Below, piece by piece: positions 27,473 to 35,423 of a DNA stretch of 64,000 bases (the stretch's first letter is position 1; each line of letters begins with the position of its first letter). Both the position numbers and the translations under genes were made by a program. The DNA comes from Pleomorphomonas carboxyditropha (GTDB lineage: Bacteria > Pseudomonadota > Alphaproteobacteria > Rhizobiales > Pleomorphomonadaceae), in the NCBI RefSeq assembly GCF_002770725.1, contig NZ_NQVN01000014.1, positions 1 to 64,000 on the forward strand, given 5' to 3'. Below the pieces are notes generated by a model. That model ran no database searches and was not told the origin of the DNA. It saw only the letters and a list, made by a program, of their open reading frames with translations.

Positions 27473-28398
27473 GCCTTTTCGTCCTTCGGCAGGAAGGCGG
27501 CGTAGACGAGCGCCAGACCGAGGCTGATGACCAGCATCAGGATCGACAGCACGCTGCCGGCGGCGAGGTCGTAGTTCCGGAACACCACGTTGAAGGTATA
27601 GAGCGACAGCACCTCGGTAGCCCGGCCGGGACCACCGCCGGTCAGCGAGATGATGGCGTCGAAGGTGTTGAGCGTCTGGATGGTGATCAGGATCATGTTG
27701 ACCAGGATGGCCGGGCGAAGCTGCGGCAGCGTCACGAAGAACAGCTTCTGCCGGCCGCTGGCGCCGTCCACCTCGGCCGCCTCGTAGAGCGACGGGTCGA
27801 TCGCCTTCAGCGCCGCGTACATTACCACCATCGAGAAGGCGGTGCCGCGCCAGACGTTGGACAGCACCACCGACCACATGACGACGTCGGGGTCGGACAG
27901 CCACTGCACCGGCGCCATGCCCATGAGGCGCAGCAAAGAGTTGAGGCCGCCGAACGGCGCCTCGTTGAACAGCATCTTCCAGATGATGCCGCCGGCGATG
28001 CCCGGCACCACCCAGGCGATCAGCGCCGTGGTCCGCAAAATGGTCGTGCCGAACAGGTTGCGCTTCTCCGAGCGCACCACGACCAGCGCCATGGCGAGAC
28101 CGATCAGTTGCTGACCGATCACCGAACCGGCGGTGAAGACGAAGGTCACCCAGAGGATCTGCGGAAGCTCGGGGCGCGTCAGCACGTTGGCAAAGGTCGA
28201 GAGCGTGTAGCGACCTTCGCCACCGAGCAGCGTCAGGTCGGTGAAGGCGTAACGGAAGACGTCGATCACCGGATAGAGGTAGAACAGCCCCATCACCAGG
28301 ATCACCGGCATCAGCCAGGGATAGGGGGAGGGAACGCGGTTGTGCCGGACTGCCGCCCCGAGGAAGGGCAGTTTCGACCTCATGGCGCTTGCGGACAT
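27469..28398 (-). CDS. CUT1 sugar ABC transporter permease (MalF type)
   Basis: A 309-residue membrane protein with six main hydrophobic segments, first at residues about 27–48 (WLMPVILVMGLFYLYPVIDVF). Its EAA loop is IDPSLYEAAEVDGASGRQKLFFVTLPQLRPA, the site where the ATPase docks. ATG at 28398 has GAGG a few bases upstream; a GTG two codons earlier is possible. It follows the binding-protein gene after two strong hairpins and overlaps the next permease by 4 bp. No ATPase lies in this operon; the divergent MsmK/UgpC-type ATPase at 29949 is the likely energiser. Confidence 0.92.
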   Translation of the reverse strand: MSASAMRSKLPFLGAAVRHNRVPSPYPWLMPVILVMGLFYLYPVIDVFRYAFTDLTLLGGEGRYTLSTFANVLTRPELPQILWVTFVFTAGSVIGQQLIGLAMALVVVRSEKRNLFGTTILRTTALIAWVVPGIAGGIIWKMLFNEAPFGGLNSLLRLMGMAPVQWLSDPDVVMWSVVLSNVWRGTAFSMVVMYAALKAIDPSLYEAAEVDGASGRQKLFFVTLPQLRPAILVNMILITIQTLNTFDAIISLTGGGPGRATEVLSLYTFNVVFRNYDLAAGSVLSILMLVISLGLALVYAAFLPKDEKA

Positions 28399-28425
28399 GG
28401 GCACCTCGGTATCGGTGAAGCGAAA

Positions 28426-28488
28426 GCGGCCGCCATTATGGGCGGCCGCCCGCGGCGGGGCGGCTCCGGAACACTTACCGGAGCCGCC
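28426..28488 (-). other. two intercistronic hairpins after the mannoside binding-protein gene
   Basis: GCGGCCGCC / GGCGGCCGC (28426–28449, loop ATTATG) and GGCGGCTCCGG / CCGGAGCCGCC (28459–28488, loop AACACTTA) are perfect stems of 9 and 11 bp in the 138-bp gap between binding-protein and permease genes. No T-run follows on the minus strand. Transcript stabilisation upstream, and so excess binding protein, is the likely effect. Confidence 0.65.
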
Positions 28489-28536
28489 ATCCTGCCGGAA
28501 GCCGCCCGCCTGGAGGAATGGCGGACGGCGATGGCC

Positions 28537-29832
28537 TCAGAGCCGGGCGTAGGCGTCGAGCGCCGCCTTGTAGGCGTCGTCGACGGCGGCATCGGTGGCG
28601 GCGGCGCCGGTCAGCACCTTGCCCATCATGATCTGGATCTGGTTGGAAATTTCCGGATAGATCAGCACACCGGGCCGGGCCTGGCCGACCTTCAGCGCCT
28701 TGGCGAAGGTCTGGTTGGCCTCGCTCTTGAAGACGTCGTACTTGTCGTAGAGGTCGGCGCGGGTCGGCAACTGCTCCTGCAGCGCGTTGGCCGGCCCCAT
28801 GTAGATCTCGCGGGCGAGCGTGGCGCACATCTCGACCTTTTCCGGATCCGACGAGAAGGCGGCCACCGTCCAGCCGCCGGTGCCGGTCGATCGCTGGTCG
28901 GCGGTGATGCCCGGCAGCATCGAGAAGGTCCACTTGGCGAACTCTTCGGGATCCATCGAGTTCTCCAACTGGCGATACTGCCAGTTGCCGCCGACGAACA
29001 GCGCCGTGGTGCTTGCCGCGGCGGCGGCGTTGAGGTCATCATAGCTGCCGATGGTGGCGACGCGCCTGGGAGCGGCGCCGGATTCCACGAGGTCGCGGTA
29101 GTAATCGACGGCCTTGACGAACTTGTCGCGGTTGTCGGCATCGGCGAACACCGGCTTGCCGGCGTCGTCGACCAGCTTGCCGCCTTGGCCCCAGAAGTTG
29201 CCGAGCCAGTCGAAGGCGGTGCCCTCGTAGCGGCTGCCGTTGAACAGCATGCCTTCCATGCCGGCCTCGACCGACTGGAGCGCGGCCGCCTTGGTGTCGG
29301 CCCAGGTTTCCGGCGCGTTGGGCACGATCTCCTTGTTGCGGTAGAGCACGCGGAGGTCGGTCGACCACCACCAGGCATAGATCTCGCCGTCCTTGCCGGT
29401 GATGCCGTCGCGCACGAACGGGAAGAGCTGGTCGATCTCTTCCTTGGTGAAATAGGGCGACAGCGACTTCAGCACGCCGGCCTGTTTGAACAGCGGCAGC
29501 ACGAAGCTGTCGACGGCGGCGCAGTCGGGCGCGTGGCCGGCCTTGGCCTGCTCCAACATGCGCGCCTGCTCCTGGCTGATGTCGCCGGTCATCATCTGCA
29601 GCTCGAGCTGCCAGCCGGGATGGTTGTTGATGAAATCCGTGTAGAGCTTGGTGTAGCCGGCCGCCCAGGTCGGGTCGGTGCTCGACGGACCGTCGCCGGT
29701 CATCCGGAACACCATCTTCTTCGGCGCGTCGGAGGGGCCGACGCGGTCGCTGGTGATCAGGTCCTCGGCGATCGCGGGCAGGCAGCCGAGCGCCGTCGCG
29801 GCGGCGAGCGCCACCAACAGGGATTTCCTCAT
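28537..29832 (-). CDS. CUT1 sugar ABC transporter, periplasmic binding protein
   Basis: A 431-residue family-1 extracellular solute-binding protein. A signal peptide (MRKSLLVALAAATALGCLPAIA, residues 1–22) precedes the mature chain. Family features are FRMTGDGPSSTDPTW, the lobe motif LPLFKQAGVLKSLSPYF, GEIYAWWWSTDLRVLYRNKEI and FVGGNWQYRQLE. ATG at 29832 follows GGGAGG with a good spacer. It heads the minus-strand alpha-mannoside operon and is read from the promoter at 29900–29927. The ligand is inferred from the GH38 mannosidase three genes downstream. Confidence 0.9.
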   Translation of the reverse strand: MRKSLLVALAAATALGCLPAIAEDLITSDRVGPSDAPKKMVFRMTGDGPSSTDPTWAAGYTKLYTDFINNHPGWQLELQMMTGDISQEQARMLEQAKAGHAPDCAAVDSFVLPLFKQAGVLKSLSPYFTKEEIDQLFPFVRDGITGKDGEIYAWWWSTDLRVLYRNKEIVPNAPETWADTKAAALQSVEAGMEGMLFNGSRYEGTAFDWLGNFWGQGGKLVDDAGKPVFADADNRDKFVKAVDYYRDLVESGAAPRRVATIGSYDDLNAAAAASTTALFVGGNWQYRQLENSMDPEEFAKWTFSMLPGITADQRSTGTGGWTVAAFSSDPEKVEMCATLAREIYMGPANALQEQLPTRADLYDKYDVFKSEANQTFAKALKVGQARPGVLIYPEISNQIQIMMGKVLTGAAATDAAVDDAYKAALDAYARL

Positions 29833-29899
29833 TGCTTTTTCCTCCCAGGTGGACGGAAGCCGGCCGTTGAAAATACGGCTTCCCAAACCAACGCCAATT

Positions 29900-29927
29900 A
29901 GATTAAATCACTTTGTTTTGTTGTCAA
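29900..29927 (-). promoter_or_regulatory. promoter of the alpha-mannoside operon
   Basis: On the minus strand TTGACA (29927–29922), a 16-nt spacer, then TAATCT (29905–29900), about 70 bp before the binding-protein start. The AT-rich spacer between the divergent genes includes AATTAGATTAAAT, a sequence style often bound by ROK repressors, so the ROK regulator at the end of the operon may act here. Confidence 0.6.
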
Positions 29928-29948
29928 GCCAGCGTCTGGGAGGTTCGC

Positions 29949-30947
29949 ATGGCCACCGTCGAAATCAGGAATCTGCGCAAGGCCTACGGCGCGCTGGAAG
30001 TGCTGCACGACATCTCGATCGACATCGCCGACGGCGAGTTCGTCGCTCTGGTCGGGCCGTCGGGCTGCGGCAAGTCGACGCTGCTGCGGTGCATCGCCGG
30101 CCTCGAAACCATCAGGAGCGGCGAGATCCGCATCGACGGCCGGGTGGTCAACGATCTCGCTCCCAAGGATCGGGACATCGCCATGGTGTTCCAGAACTAC
30201 GCGCTCTATCCGCACATGAACGTGGCCGCCAACATGGGCTTCGCGCTGAAGCTGTCCGGCCGGCCGAAGGCGGAAATCGAGGAGCGCGTCGGCAAGGCAG
30301 CCGCCATCCTCGATCTGGCGCGCCAGCTCGGCCGCAAGCCGGTGGCGCTCAGCGGCGGCCAGCGCCAGCGCGTCGCCATGGGCCGCGCCATCGTCCGCGA
30401 TCCCAAGGTGTTCCTGTTCGACGAGCCGCTTTCCAACCTCGACGCCAAGCTGCGCGTCGCCATGCGCGCCGAGATCCGCGAGCTGCAGCAGCGGCTCGGC
30501 ACGACGACCATTTACGTGACGCACGACCAGACCGAGGCCATGACCATGGCCGACAAGATCGCCGTGCTGAACGGCGGCCGCCTCGAACAGGTCGGCGCGC
30601 CGCTCGAACTCTATCGCACGCCGGCCAACCTGTTCGTCGCCGGCTTCATCGGCTCGCCGCAGATGAACTTCGTCGCCGGCGATCTGGCCCGCAAGGCGAA
30701 TGCCGACACCATCGGCGTCCGCCCGGAGCATCTCTCGGTCGGCCGCGACGGTGACGGCTGGCGCGGCCGGGTGATCTCGGCCGAACATCTCGGCAGCGAC
30801 ACCTTCGTCCACGTCGAGGTGCCGGAAGCCGGCCGCCTGACGGCCCGCACGGTGGGCGACATGCCGGTGGCGGCAGGCGACGACGTCGTGCTGACGCCGA
30901 TGGCCGGCTACCTGCATCGCTTCGACGGCGACGGCCAGGCGCTCTGA
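29949..30947 (+). CDS. MsmK/UgpC-type sugar ABC transporter ATPase
   Basis: A 332-residue CUT1 ATPase: Walker [10 protein letters not shown] near residue 36, Q-loop [12 protein letters not shown], signature LSGGQRQR, Walker [17 protein letters not shown], switch VTHDQTEAM, then a C-terminal TOBE/MOI-type regulatory domain ([11 protein letters not shown]). ATG at 29949 has GGGAGG 5 nt upstream; a 12-codon longer frame is not family-like. It is divergent from the mannoside operon, which lacks an ATPase, and so most likely serves that importer. A paralogue sits at 37153 in the fructan operon. Confidence 0.92.
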   Translation: MATVEIRNLRKAYGALEVLHDISIDIADGEFVALVGPSGCGKSTLLRCIAGLETIRSGEIRIDGRVVNDLAPKDRDIAMVFQNYALYPHMNVAANMGFALKLSGRPKAEIEERVGKAAAILDLARQLGRKPVALSGGQRQRVAMGRAIVRDPKVFLFDEPLSNLDAKLRVAMRAEIRELQQRLGTTTIYVTHDQTEAMTMADKIAVLNGGRLEQVGAPLELYRTPANLFVAGFIGSPQMNFVAGDLARKANADTIGVRPEHLSVGRDGDGWRGRVISAEHLGSDTFVHVEVPEAGRLTARTVGDMPVAAGDDVVLTPMAGYLHRFDGDGQAL

Positions 30948-31020
30948 TCCCGCGATCGAGGCGGCGATGACCGAGCCGAAGCGGACCGGCGATCCGGCCG
31001 CCGCTGCGGTCATCGACGGC

Positions 31021-31061
31021 TTGACAAAGATCGGCGGCGGTGGCATTGGGTAAACGATAAC
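31021..31061 (+). promoter_or_regulatory. promoter region and operator of the LacI–fructan operon
   Basis: TTGACA at 31021–31026 is a perfect -35 box; a matching -10 is poorly defined. GTAAACGATAAC at 31050–31061 has the central CG and the GTAA..AAC frame of LacI-family sites. The same motif with one difference (GTAAACGATTAC on the minus strand) occurs at 32168–32179. Confidence 0.5.
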
Positions 31062-31124
31062 TCAAGGGCGGCAGCGGAGGACGGGACGAGGAAACCTGTC
31101 GGCGCCTTGGGAAGGGAGTTGCTC

Positions 31125-32123
31125 GTGGCCGTTTCGCTGCAGGATATCGCCAGCATCGCCGGGGTGTCGGTGAAGACCGTCTCCGGCGCGCTGCATGGCG
31201 GCTCGGCCCGCATGGCCGAGGAAACGCGCGACCGGATCCGCAAGATCGCCGAGGAACTCGGCTACGTCACCAATTTCGCCGCCCGCAGCATGCGGCAGGG
31301 CTGGATGCCGCTGATCGCCATCATCGGCGACGAGCTGCTCACCTCGCCGTTTGCCACCGAGATCATCCGCGGCCTCGACAACTCCGCCCGCAAGGCCGAT
31401 CTCTCGGTGTTCTTCACCACCATCGGCGGCGACCATGACATCGCCAAGGTCTACGACGACGTCAGCCGCTTCCGGCCGCGCGCCATCGGCTATGCGGCGA
31501 TGTACCACAAGGAAGTCGTGCTGCCGCTGGAGGTCGCCGACCGCATCGGCGTGATGATCAATTGCCGCGACGCCGCCGGACGGGTGACGTCGCTGGTGCC
31601 CGACGAGGAGGCGGCGGGCCATACCATCGCCAGTCACCTCGTCGACGCCGGCCGGCGCAGCATCGCCTTCATCAACCTGCCGGGCCTTCTGGCCGGCGAG
31701 CTGCGCGAACGCGGCTTCCGCGCCGCGCTCGATGACGCCGGCCTCGAACCGGTCGCCGTGCTGCCTGCGGTGAAGCGCGCCACCTATGCCGACCGCGCCC
31801 GCAGCCTGGTGGCGCAGCACGTCGGCGATCTGATGGCCGGTCCCCACCGGCCGGATGCCATCCTCTGCGGCAACGACCGCGTTGCCATGGAGGTCTATGC
31901 CGCGCTGCGCAAGGTCGGCGCCGGCATTCCCGACGATGTCGCCGTGGCGGGCTTCGACAACCAGGTCGACATCGTCACGCGACTCGATCCGCCGCTCACC
32001 ACCATGGCCCTGCCGCACCGGGCGATGGGCCGGATGGCGGCGGAGATACTTCAGGCGGCCGAGCCGCCGGAGGGGGGGCTGAAACTGCTCCCGTTCCAGC
32101 TCGTGGAGCGAGCTTCCGTCTGA
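31125..32123 (+). CDS. LacI-family regulator of the fructan/sucrose operon
   Basis: A 332-residue LacI repressor with N-terminal HTH and hinge (SLQDIASIAGVSVKTVSGALHG, EELGYVTNFAARSM) and a sugar-binding core (IAIIGDELLTSPFATEIIRGL, VPDEEAAGHTIASHLVDAGRRSIAFINL, AILCGNDRVAMEVYAALRKVG). It comes first in an operon encoding a CUT1 importer, a GH32 hydrolase and an ATPase, with only 40 bp before the binding-protein gene. GTG at 31125 is chosen since AAGGGAG lies 6 nt upstream and the HTH begins immediately; TTG codons slightly upstream are alternatives. Two similar operator candidates flank the gene, giving a simple autoregulation plus operon control scheme. Confidence 0.88.
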   Translation: MAVSLQDIASIAGVSVKTVSGALHGGSARMAEETRDRIRKIAEELGYVTNFAARSMRQGWMPLIAIIGDELLTSPFATEIIRGLDNSARKADLSVFFTTIGGDHDIAKVYDDVSRFRPRAIGYAAMYHKEVVLPLEVADRIGVMINCRDAAGRVTSLVPDEEAAGHTIASHLVDAGRRSIAFINLPGLLAGELRERGFRAALDDAGLEPVAVLPAVKRATYADRARSLVAQHVGDLMAGPHRPDAILCGNDRVAMEVYAALRKVGAGIPDDVAVAGFDNQVDIVTRLDPPLTTMALPHRAMGRMAAEILQAAEPPEGGLKLLPFQLVERASV

Positions 32124-32163
32124 GCTGGTCAGGACAACCAACGAGTGGAGGAGATATTTCGGC

Positions 32164-33453
32164 ATGGGTAATCGTTTACTTAAGGCTCTCGCCGCCACCA
32201 CCGCGCTGATGGCGCTCGCCACCGCCGCCGACGCCAAGACCGTCGTGCGCATGATGCACCAGGGCGATCCCGGCTGGGTGGCGCTCTACGGCAAGGTCGC
32301 CGAACGCTTCGAGGCGGCCAATCCGGACGTCGACATCGAGCTGATCTATGCGCCGCACGATGCCTATAACGAGAAGTTCTCGTCGGCGGTGATGTCCAGG
32401 CAGTTGCCCGACATCATGGAGCTCGACGCGCCCTTCCTCGCCAACTACGTCTGGTCGGGTTACCTCAAGCCGATCAAGAGCTACATCGACCAGGACCTCC
32501 TCGACGACATGACGGCGTCCAACGTCGCCCAGGGGACCTATCCGATCGACAAGGAACTCTATGCCATCGGCCTCACCGACAGCTCGGTGGTGCTCTACGG
32601 CAACAAGAAGTACCTCGAGCAGATCGGCGCCCGCATCCCGACGTCGGTGGACGACGCCTGGACGCGCGCCGAATTCGAGGACTATCTCGGCAAGCTCGCC
32701 AAGGTGGACGGCGTCAAGTGGCCGATCGACACCTTCCGCGGCTATGGCATCAAGACCGAGTGGGTGACCTACGCCTACCAGCCGATCCTCAATTCCTTCG
32801 GCTGCGACCTGATCGACCGCACGACCTGGAAGGCCGAGGGCACGCTCGACAGCCAGCCCTGCGTCGACGCGCTCGGCATGATGCAGACTTGGGTGAAGAA
32901 CGGCTGGGTGGTGCCGATGTCGTCGGGCACCAACCAGTTCTACGCCGACGGCGAGCCGGCCGCGCTCGCCTGGGGCGGCCACTGGTTCTACGCCGAGGCC
33001 GCCGCCAAGCTGAAGGACGACGTGGTGGTGATGCCGCTGCCGAAGTTCGGCGACAAGAGCGCCAGCCCCGACGGCACCTGGATCTGGGCGATCACCAGCC
33101 AGTCAGAGCATCCCGACGTCGCCGGCAAGTTCCTGAGCTTCCTCTTGAAGGACAAGGACTATCGCGACTACGCGGTGAGCCAGAGCGCCTATCCGGGCCT
33201 CAAGAGCTTCGCCGCCCAGTCGCCGCTCTATGCCGAAGGCGGGCCGATGGCCGTCGCCTTCGAGCAGGCGTCGAAGGCGGCCGTGCCGCGTCCGCCGCAT
33301 CCGGCCTACCCGACCATCACCTCGGCCTTCATGCAGGCCGTCGACCAGATCTTCAACGGCGAGGACGCCCAGAAGACGCTGACGGCCGCCGCCAGGAAGA
33401 TCGACGAGGACATCGCCGACAACGACGGCTATCCGCCGTTCGACGGCAACTGA
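32164..33453 (+). CDS. CUT1 sugar ABC transporter, periplasmic binding protein
   Basis: A 429-residue family-1 solute-binding protein. The signal peptide is MGNRLLKALAATTALMALATAADA (cleavage about residue 24). The mature part shows VVRMMHQGDPGWVALYGKVAERFEAANPDVDIELIY, PDIMELDAPFLANYVWSGYLKPI, ALAWGGHWFY and WIWAITSQSEHPDVAGKFLSFL, all typical. The first codons after ATG are GGT AAT CGT TTA CTT AAG, rare in this GC-rich genome, because they contain an operator-like sequence. GGAGGAGA lies about 11 nt upstream. The cargo is inferred to be a fructo-oligosaccharide or sucrose from the GH32 gene in the same operon. Confidence 0.9.
   Translation: MGNRLLKALAATTALMALATAADAKTVVRMMHQGDPGWVALYGKVAERFEAANPDVDIELIYAPHDAYNEKFSSAVMSRQLPDIMELDAPFLANYVWSGYLKPIKSYIDQDLLDDMTASNVAQGTYPIDKELYAIGLTDSSVVLYGNKKYLEQIGARIPTSVDDAWTRAEFEDYLGKLAKVDGVKWPIDTFRGYGIKTEWVTYAYQPILNSFGCDLIDRTTWKAEGTLDSQPCVDALGMMQTWVKNGWVVPMSSGTNQFYADGEPAALAWGGHWFYAEAAAKLKDDVVVMPLPKFGDKSASPDGTWIWAITSQSEHPDVAGKFLSFLLKDKDYRDYAVSQSAYPGLKSFAAQSPLYAEGGPMAVAFEQASKAAVPRPPHPAYPTITSAFMQAVDQIFNGEDAQKTLTAAARKIDEDIADNDGYPPFDGN
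32168..32179 (+). promoter_or_regulatory. LacI-type operator inside the binding-protein start
   Basis: GTAATCGTTTAC, the reverse complement of GTAAACGATTAC, differs in one base from the motif at 31050–31061. It begins in codon 2 of the binding-protein gene. This could act as an internal roadblock or as the second site of a loop of about 1.1 kb around the regulator gene. Confidence 0.5.
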
Positions 33454-33459
33454 CGTCCA

Positions 33460-33574
33460 TTTCCCGTTTCCGCCGGAGACGGGAAACTTCCGGCCGAAAC
33501 GCCGGGCGGCGCTGAATTCGCACCGCCCGACACGGCCCGCCGGCGCGCATCCGTCCTCCCTTCGGGTGCGCGCC
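33460..33574 (+). other. three intercistronic hairpins after the fructan binding-protein gene
   Basis: TTTCCCGT/ACGGGAAA (33460–33486), CGGGCGG/CCGCCCG (33503–33529) and GGCGCGCATCC paired with GGGTGCGCGCC with one wobble (33542–33574) fill the 155-bp gap between binding-protein and permease genes. None has a T-run. The arrangement recalls hairpins that protect binding-protein mRNA from 3' decay. Confidence 0.6.
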
Positions 33575-33608
33575 ATCCTCCTGCCACCCATCGCCCGGCG
33601 AGGGGCCC

Positions 33609-34550
33609 ATGTCCGCACTTACGACCGTTCCGAAGCCGAAGCGGCGCCGCCGCTCCATCATCGCCCGCGTCGGCTGGCCACGCTTCCTGCAGGAAATCGG
33701 CATGCTGGCGCCGGCGGTCCTGCTGATGACCGCCTTCCTGATCACGCCCTTCCTCCTGTCGTTCTGGACGGCGATGACCAACCAGCCGCTGGTGCCCAGG
33801 CCGACGCCGGTGCGCTTCGTCGGGCTCAACAATTTCCTGCGCATCCTCAACGACGACCTGTTCTGGACCTCGCTCTGGAACGTCACCCGCTTCACACTGT
33901 GGATATTGCCGGTGCAGTGCGGACTGGCCTTCCTGACGGCCCTGATCCTCAACCAGAAAATACCGTTCCGGAACGTGTTCCGCGGCATGTTCTTCCTGCC
34001 GGCCATCACCTCGATGGTGGTGGTCTGCGTCATCTGGGGCACGCTGTTCCAATATCCGACCGGCCCGCTCAACCACATCGTGGTGGCGCTGTCGGGCGGC
34101 ACCATCCAGCCGATCGACTGGCTGGGCGATCCGAACTGGGCGATGTTCTCGCTCGTGCTGCTGTCGGCCTGGCAGGCCTACGGCTTCCAGATGATCATCT
34201 ATCTCGCCGGCATGCAGGGCATCCCCGACGAGCTCTACGACGCGGCGCGCATCGACGGCGCCGGCCGCTGGGGCCGCTTCTGGCACGTCACCATGCCCGG
34301 CCTCAGGCCGACCCACGTCTTCGTGCTGGTCATTACCACCATCCAGGCCTTCAAGCTCTACACGCAGGTGGCCATCCTGACGCAGGGCGGACCGAAGTCG
34401 TCGACCGAGACCGTCGTCCACTACATGGTGCGCGCCGGCTTCGAGGAGCAGAAGCTCGGCTACGCCTCGGCGGTGTCGGTGATCCTGTTCCTGATCGTCC
34501 TGGTCATCGCGCTCGTCCAGCGCAGGCTCATGAGGCGTTTCGATGTCTGA
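33609..34550 (+). CDS. CUT1 sugar ABC transporter permease (MalF type)
   Basis: A 313-residue permease with a basic N-terminus (KPKRRRRSIIARVGW) and six main membrane segments, the first being MLAPAVLLMTAFLITPFLLSF cut at a Pro. The EAA loop reads IPDELYDAARIDGAGRWGRFWHVTMPGLRP. It forms the import pore with the following permease. GAGGGG directly precedes the ATG at 33609. It overlaps the second permease gene by 8 bp. Confidence 0.92.
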   Translation: MSALTTVPKPKRRRRSIIARVGWPRFLQEIGMLAPAVLLMTAFLITPFLLSFWTAMTNQPLVPRPTPVRFVGLNNFLRILNDDLFWTSLWNVTRFTLWILPVQCGLAFLTALILNQKIPFRNVFRGMFFLPAITSMVVVCVIWGTLFQYPTGPLNHIVVALSGGTIQPIDWLGDPNWAMFSLVLLSAWQAYGFQMIIYLAGMQGIPDELYDAARIDGAGRWGRFWHVTMPGLRPTHVFVLVITTIQAFKLYTQVAILTQGGPKSSTETVVHYMVRAGFEEQKLGYASAVSVILFLIVLVIALVQRRLMRRFDV

Positions 34551-35421
34551 CCTCGCCCTTTCCTCCCGCAAGCCGGCGGCAACGCTGAACGGCTACCGCA
34601 TCGTCCAGTCGATCTCGGTGTTCGTCATCGCGCTGGTGGTGATCTCGCCGCTGTTCATGCTGTTCATCGCCTCGCTGAAGGACGACCGCTTCCAGATCCT
34701 CGCCGACATGGGCTCGTTCCGGGCCTTCTGGGTGGACAATCCCACCTTCAACAACTTCCGCGAGGTCGGCAACTTCGCCGGCGAGCTGGCCTTCGGCCGC
34801 TATCTCGGCAATTCGCTGCTGATCCTGGGCTCGACGGTGAGCCTCGGCCTCGTCATCAATTCGATGGCCGGCTTCATCCTCGCCTGGGGCAGCCTGCCGG
34901 GGCGGGCGCTGATCCTGTCGGTGATCATCGCGCTCTACGTGATCCCGCAGGAGAGCATCATCATGCCGCTCTTGATCATCGTGTCGCGCGCCGGCCTCTC
35001 CGACACCTTCACCGCCCAGATCCTGCCCTTCGTGGCGAGCCCCCTCTACACCTTCCTGTTCTACCAGTTCTTCGCGCAATTGCCGAAGGAGCTCTACGAG
35101 GCCGCCTCGATCGACGGCGCCTCGATCTTCCGCACCTGGTGGTCGATCTTCATGCCGCTGAGCCTGCCGGCGCTCGCCACCGTCTCCATCCTGATGGGTA
35201 TCGAGACGTGGAACCAGTATCTGTGGCCGATCCTGATCACCCAGACCGACTATGCCCGGCCGATCTCGGTCGCCATCGCCACCTTCTTCGGCCAGGACAG
35301 CATCTTCTGGGACCGGGCGATGGCCGCCTCGGTGCTGATGATGATCCCGATCCTCGTGTTCTATCTCGCCTTCCAGCGCTGGTTCATCAGCTCGTTTGTC
35401 GGTTCGGCGGTGAAAGGTTGA
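34543..35421 (+). CDS. CUT1 sugar ABC transporter permease (MalG type)
   Basis: A 292-residue permease, six hydrophobic segments beginning at residues about 19–43 (IVQSISVFVIALVVISPLFM) and a standard EAA loop LPKELYEAASIDGASIFRTWWSIFMPLSLPA. The C-terminus (FQRWFISSFVGSAVKG) is typical for MalG-like subunits. It starts within the last codons of the upstream permease and is followed after 2 bp by the GH32 gene, so translation of the three genes is likely coupled. Confidence 0.92.
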   Translation: MSDLALSSRKPAATLNGYRIVQSISVFVIALVVISPLFMLFIASLKDDRFQILADMGSFRAFWVDNPTFNNFREVGNFAGELAFGRYLGNSLLILGSTVSLGLVINSMAGFILAWGSLPGRALILSVIIALYVIPQESIIMPLLIIVSRAGLSDTFTAQILPFVASPLYTFLFYQFFAQLPKELYEAASIDGASIFRTWWSIFMPLSLPALATVSILMGIETWNQYLWPILITQTDYARPISVAIATFFGQDSIFWDRAMAASVLMMIPILVFYLAFQRWFISSFVGSAVKG

Positions 35422-35423
35422 CC

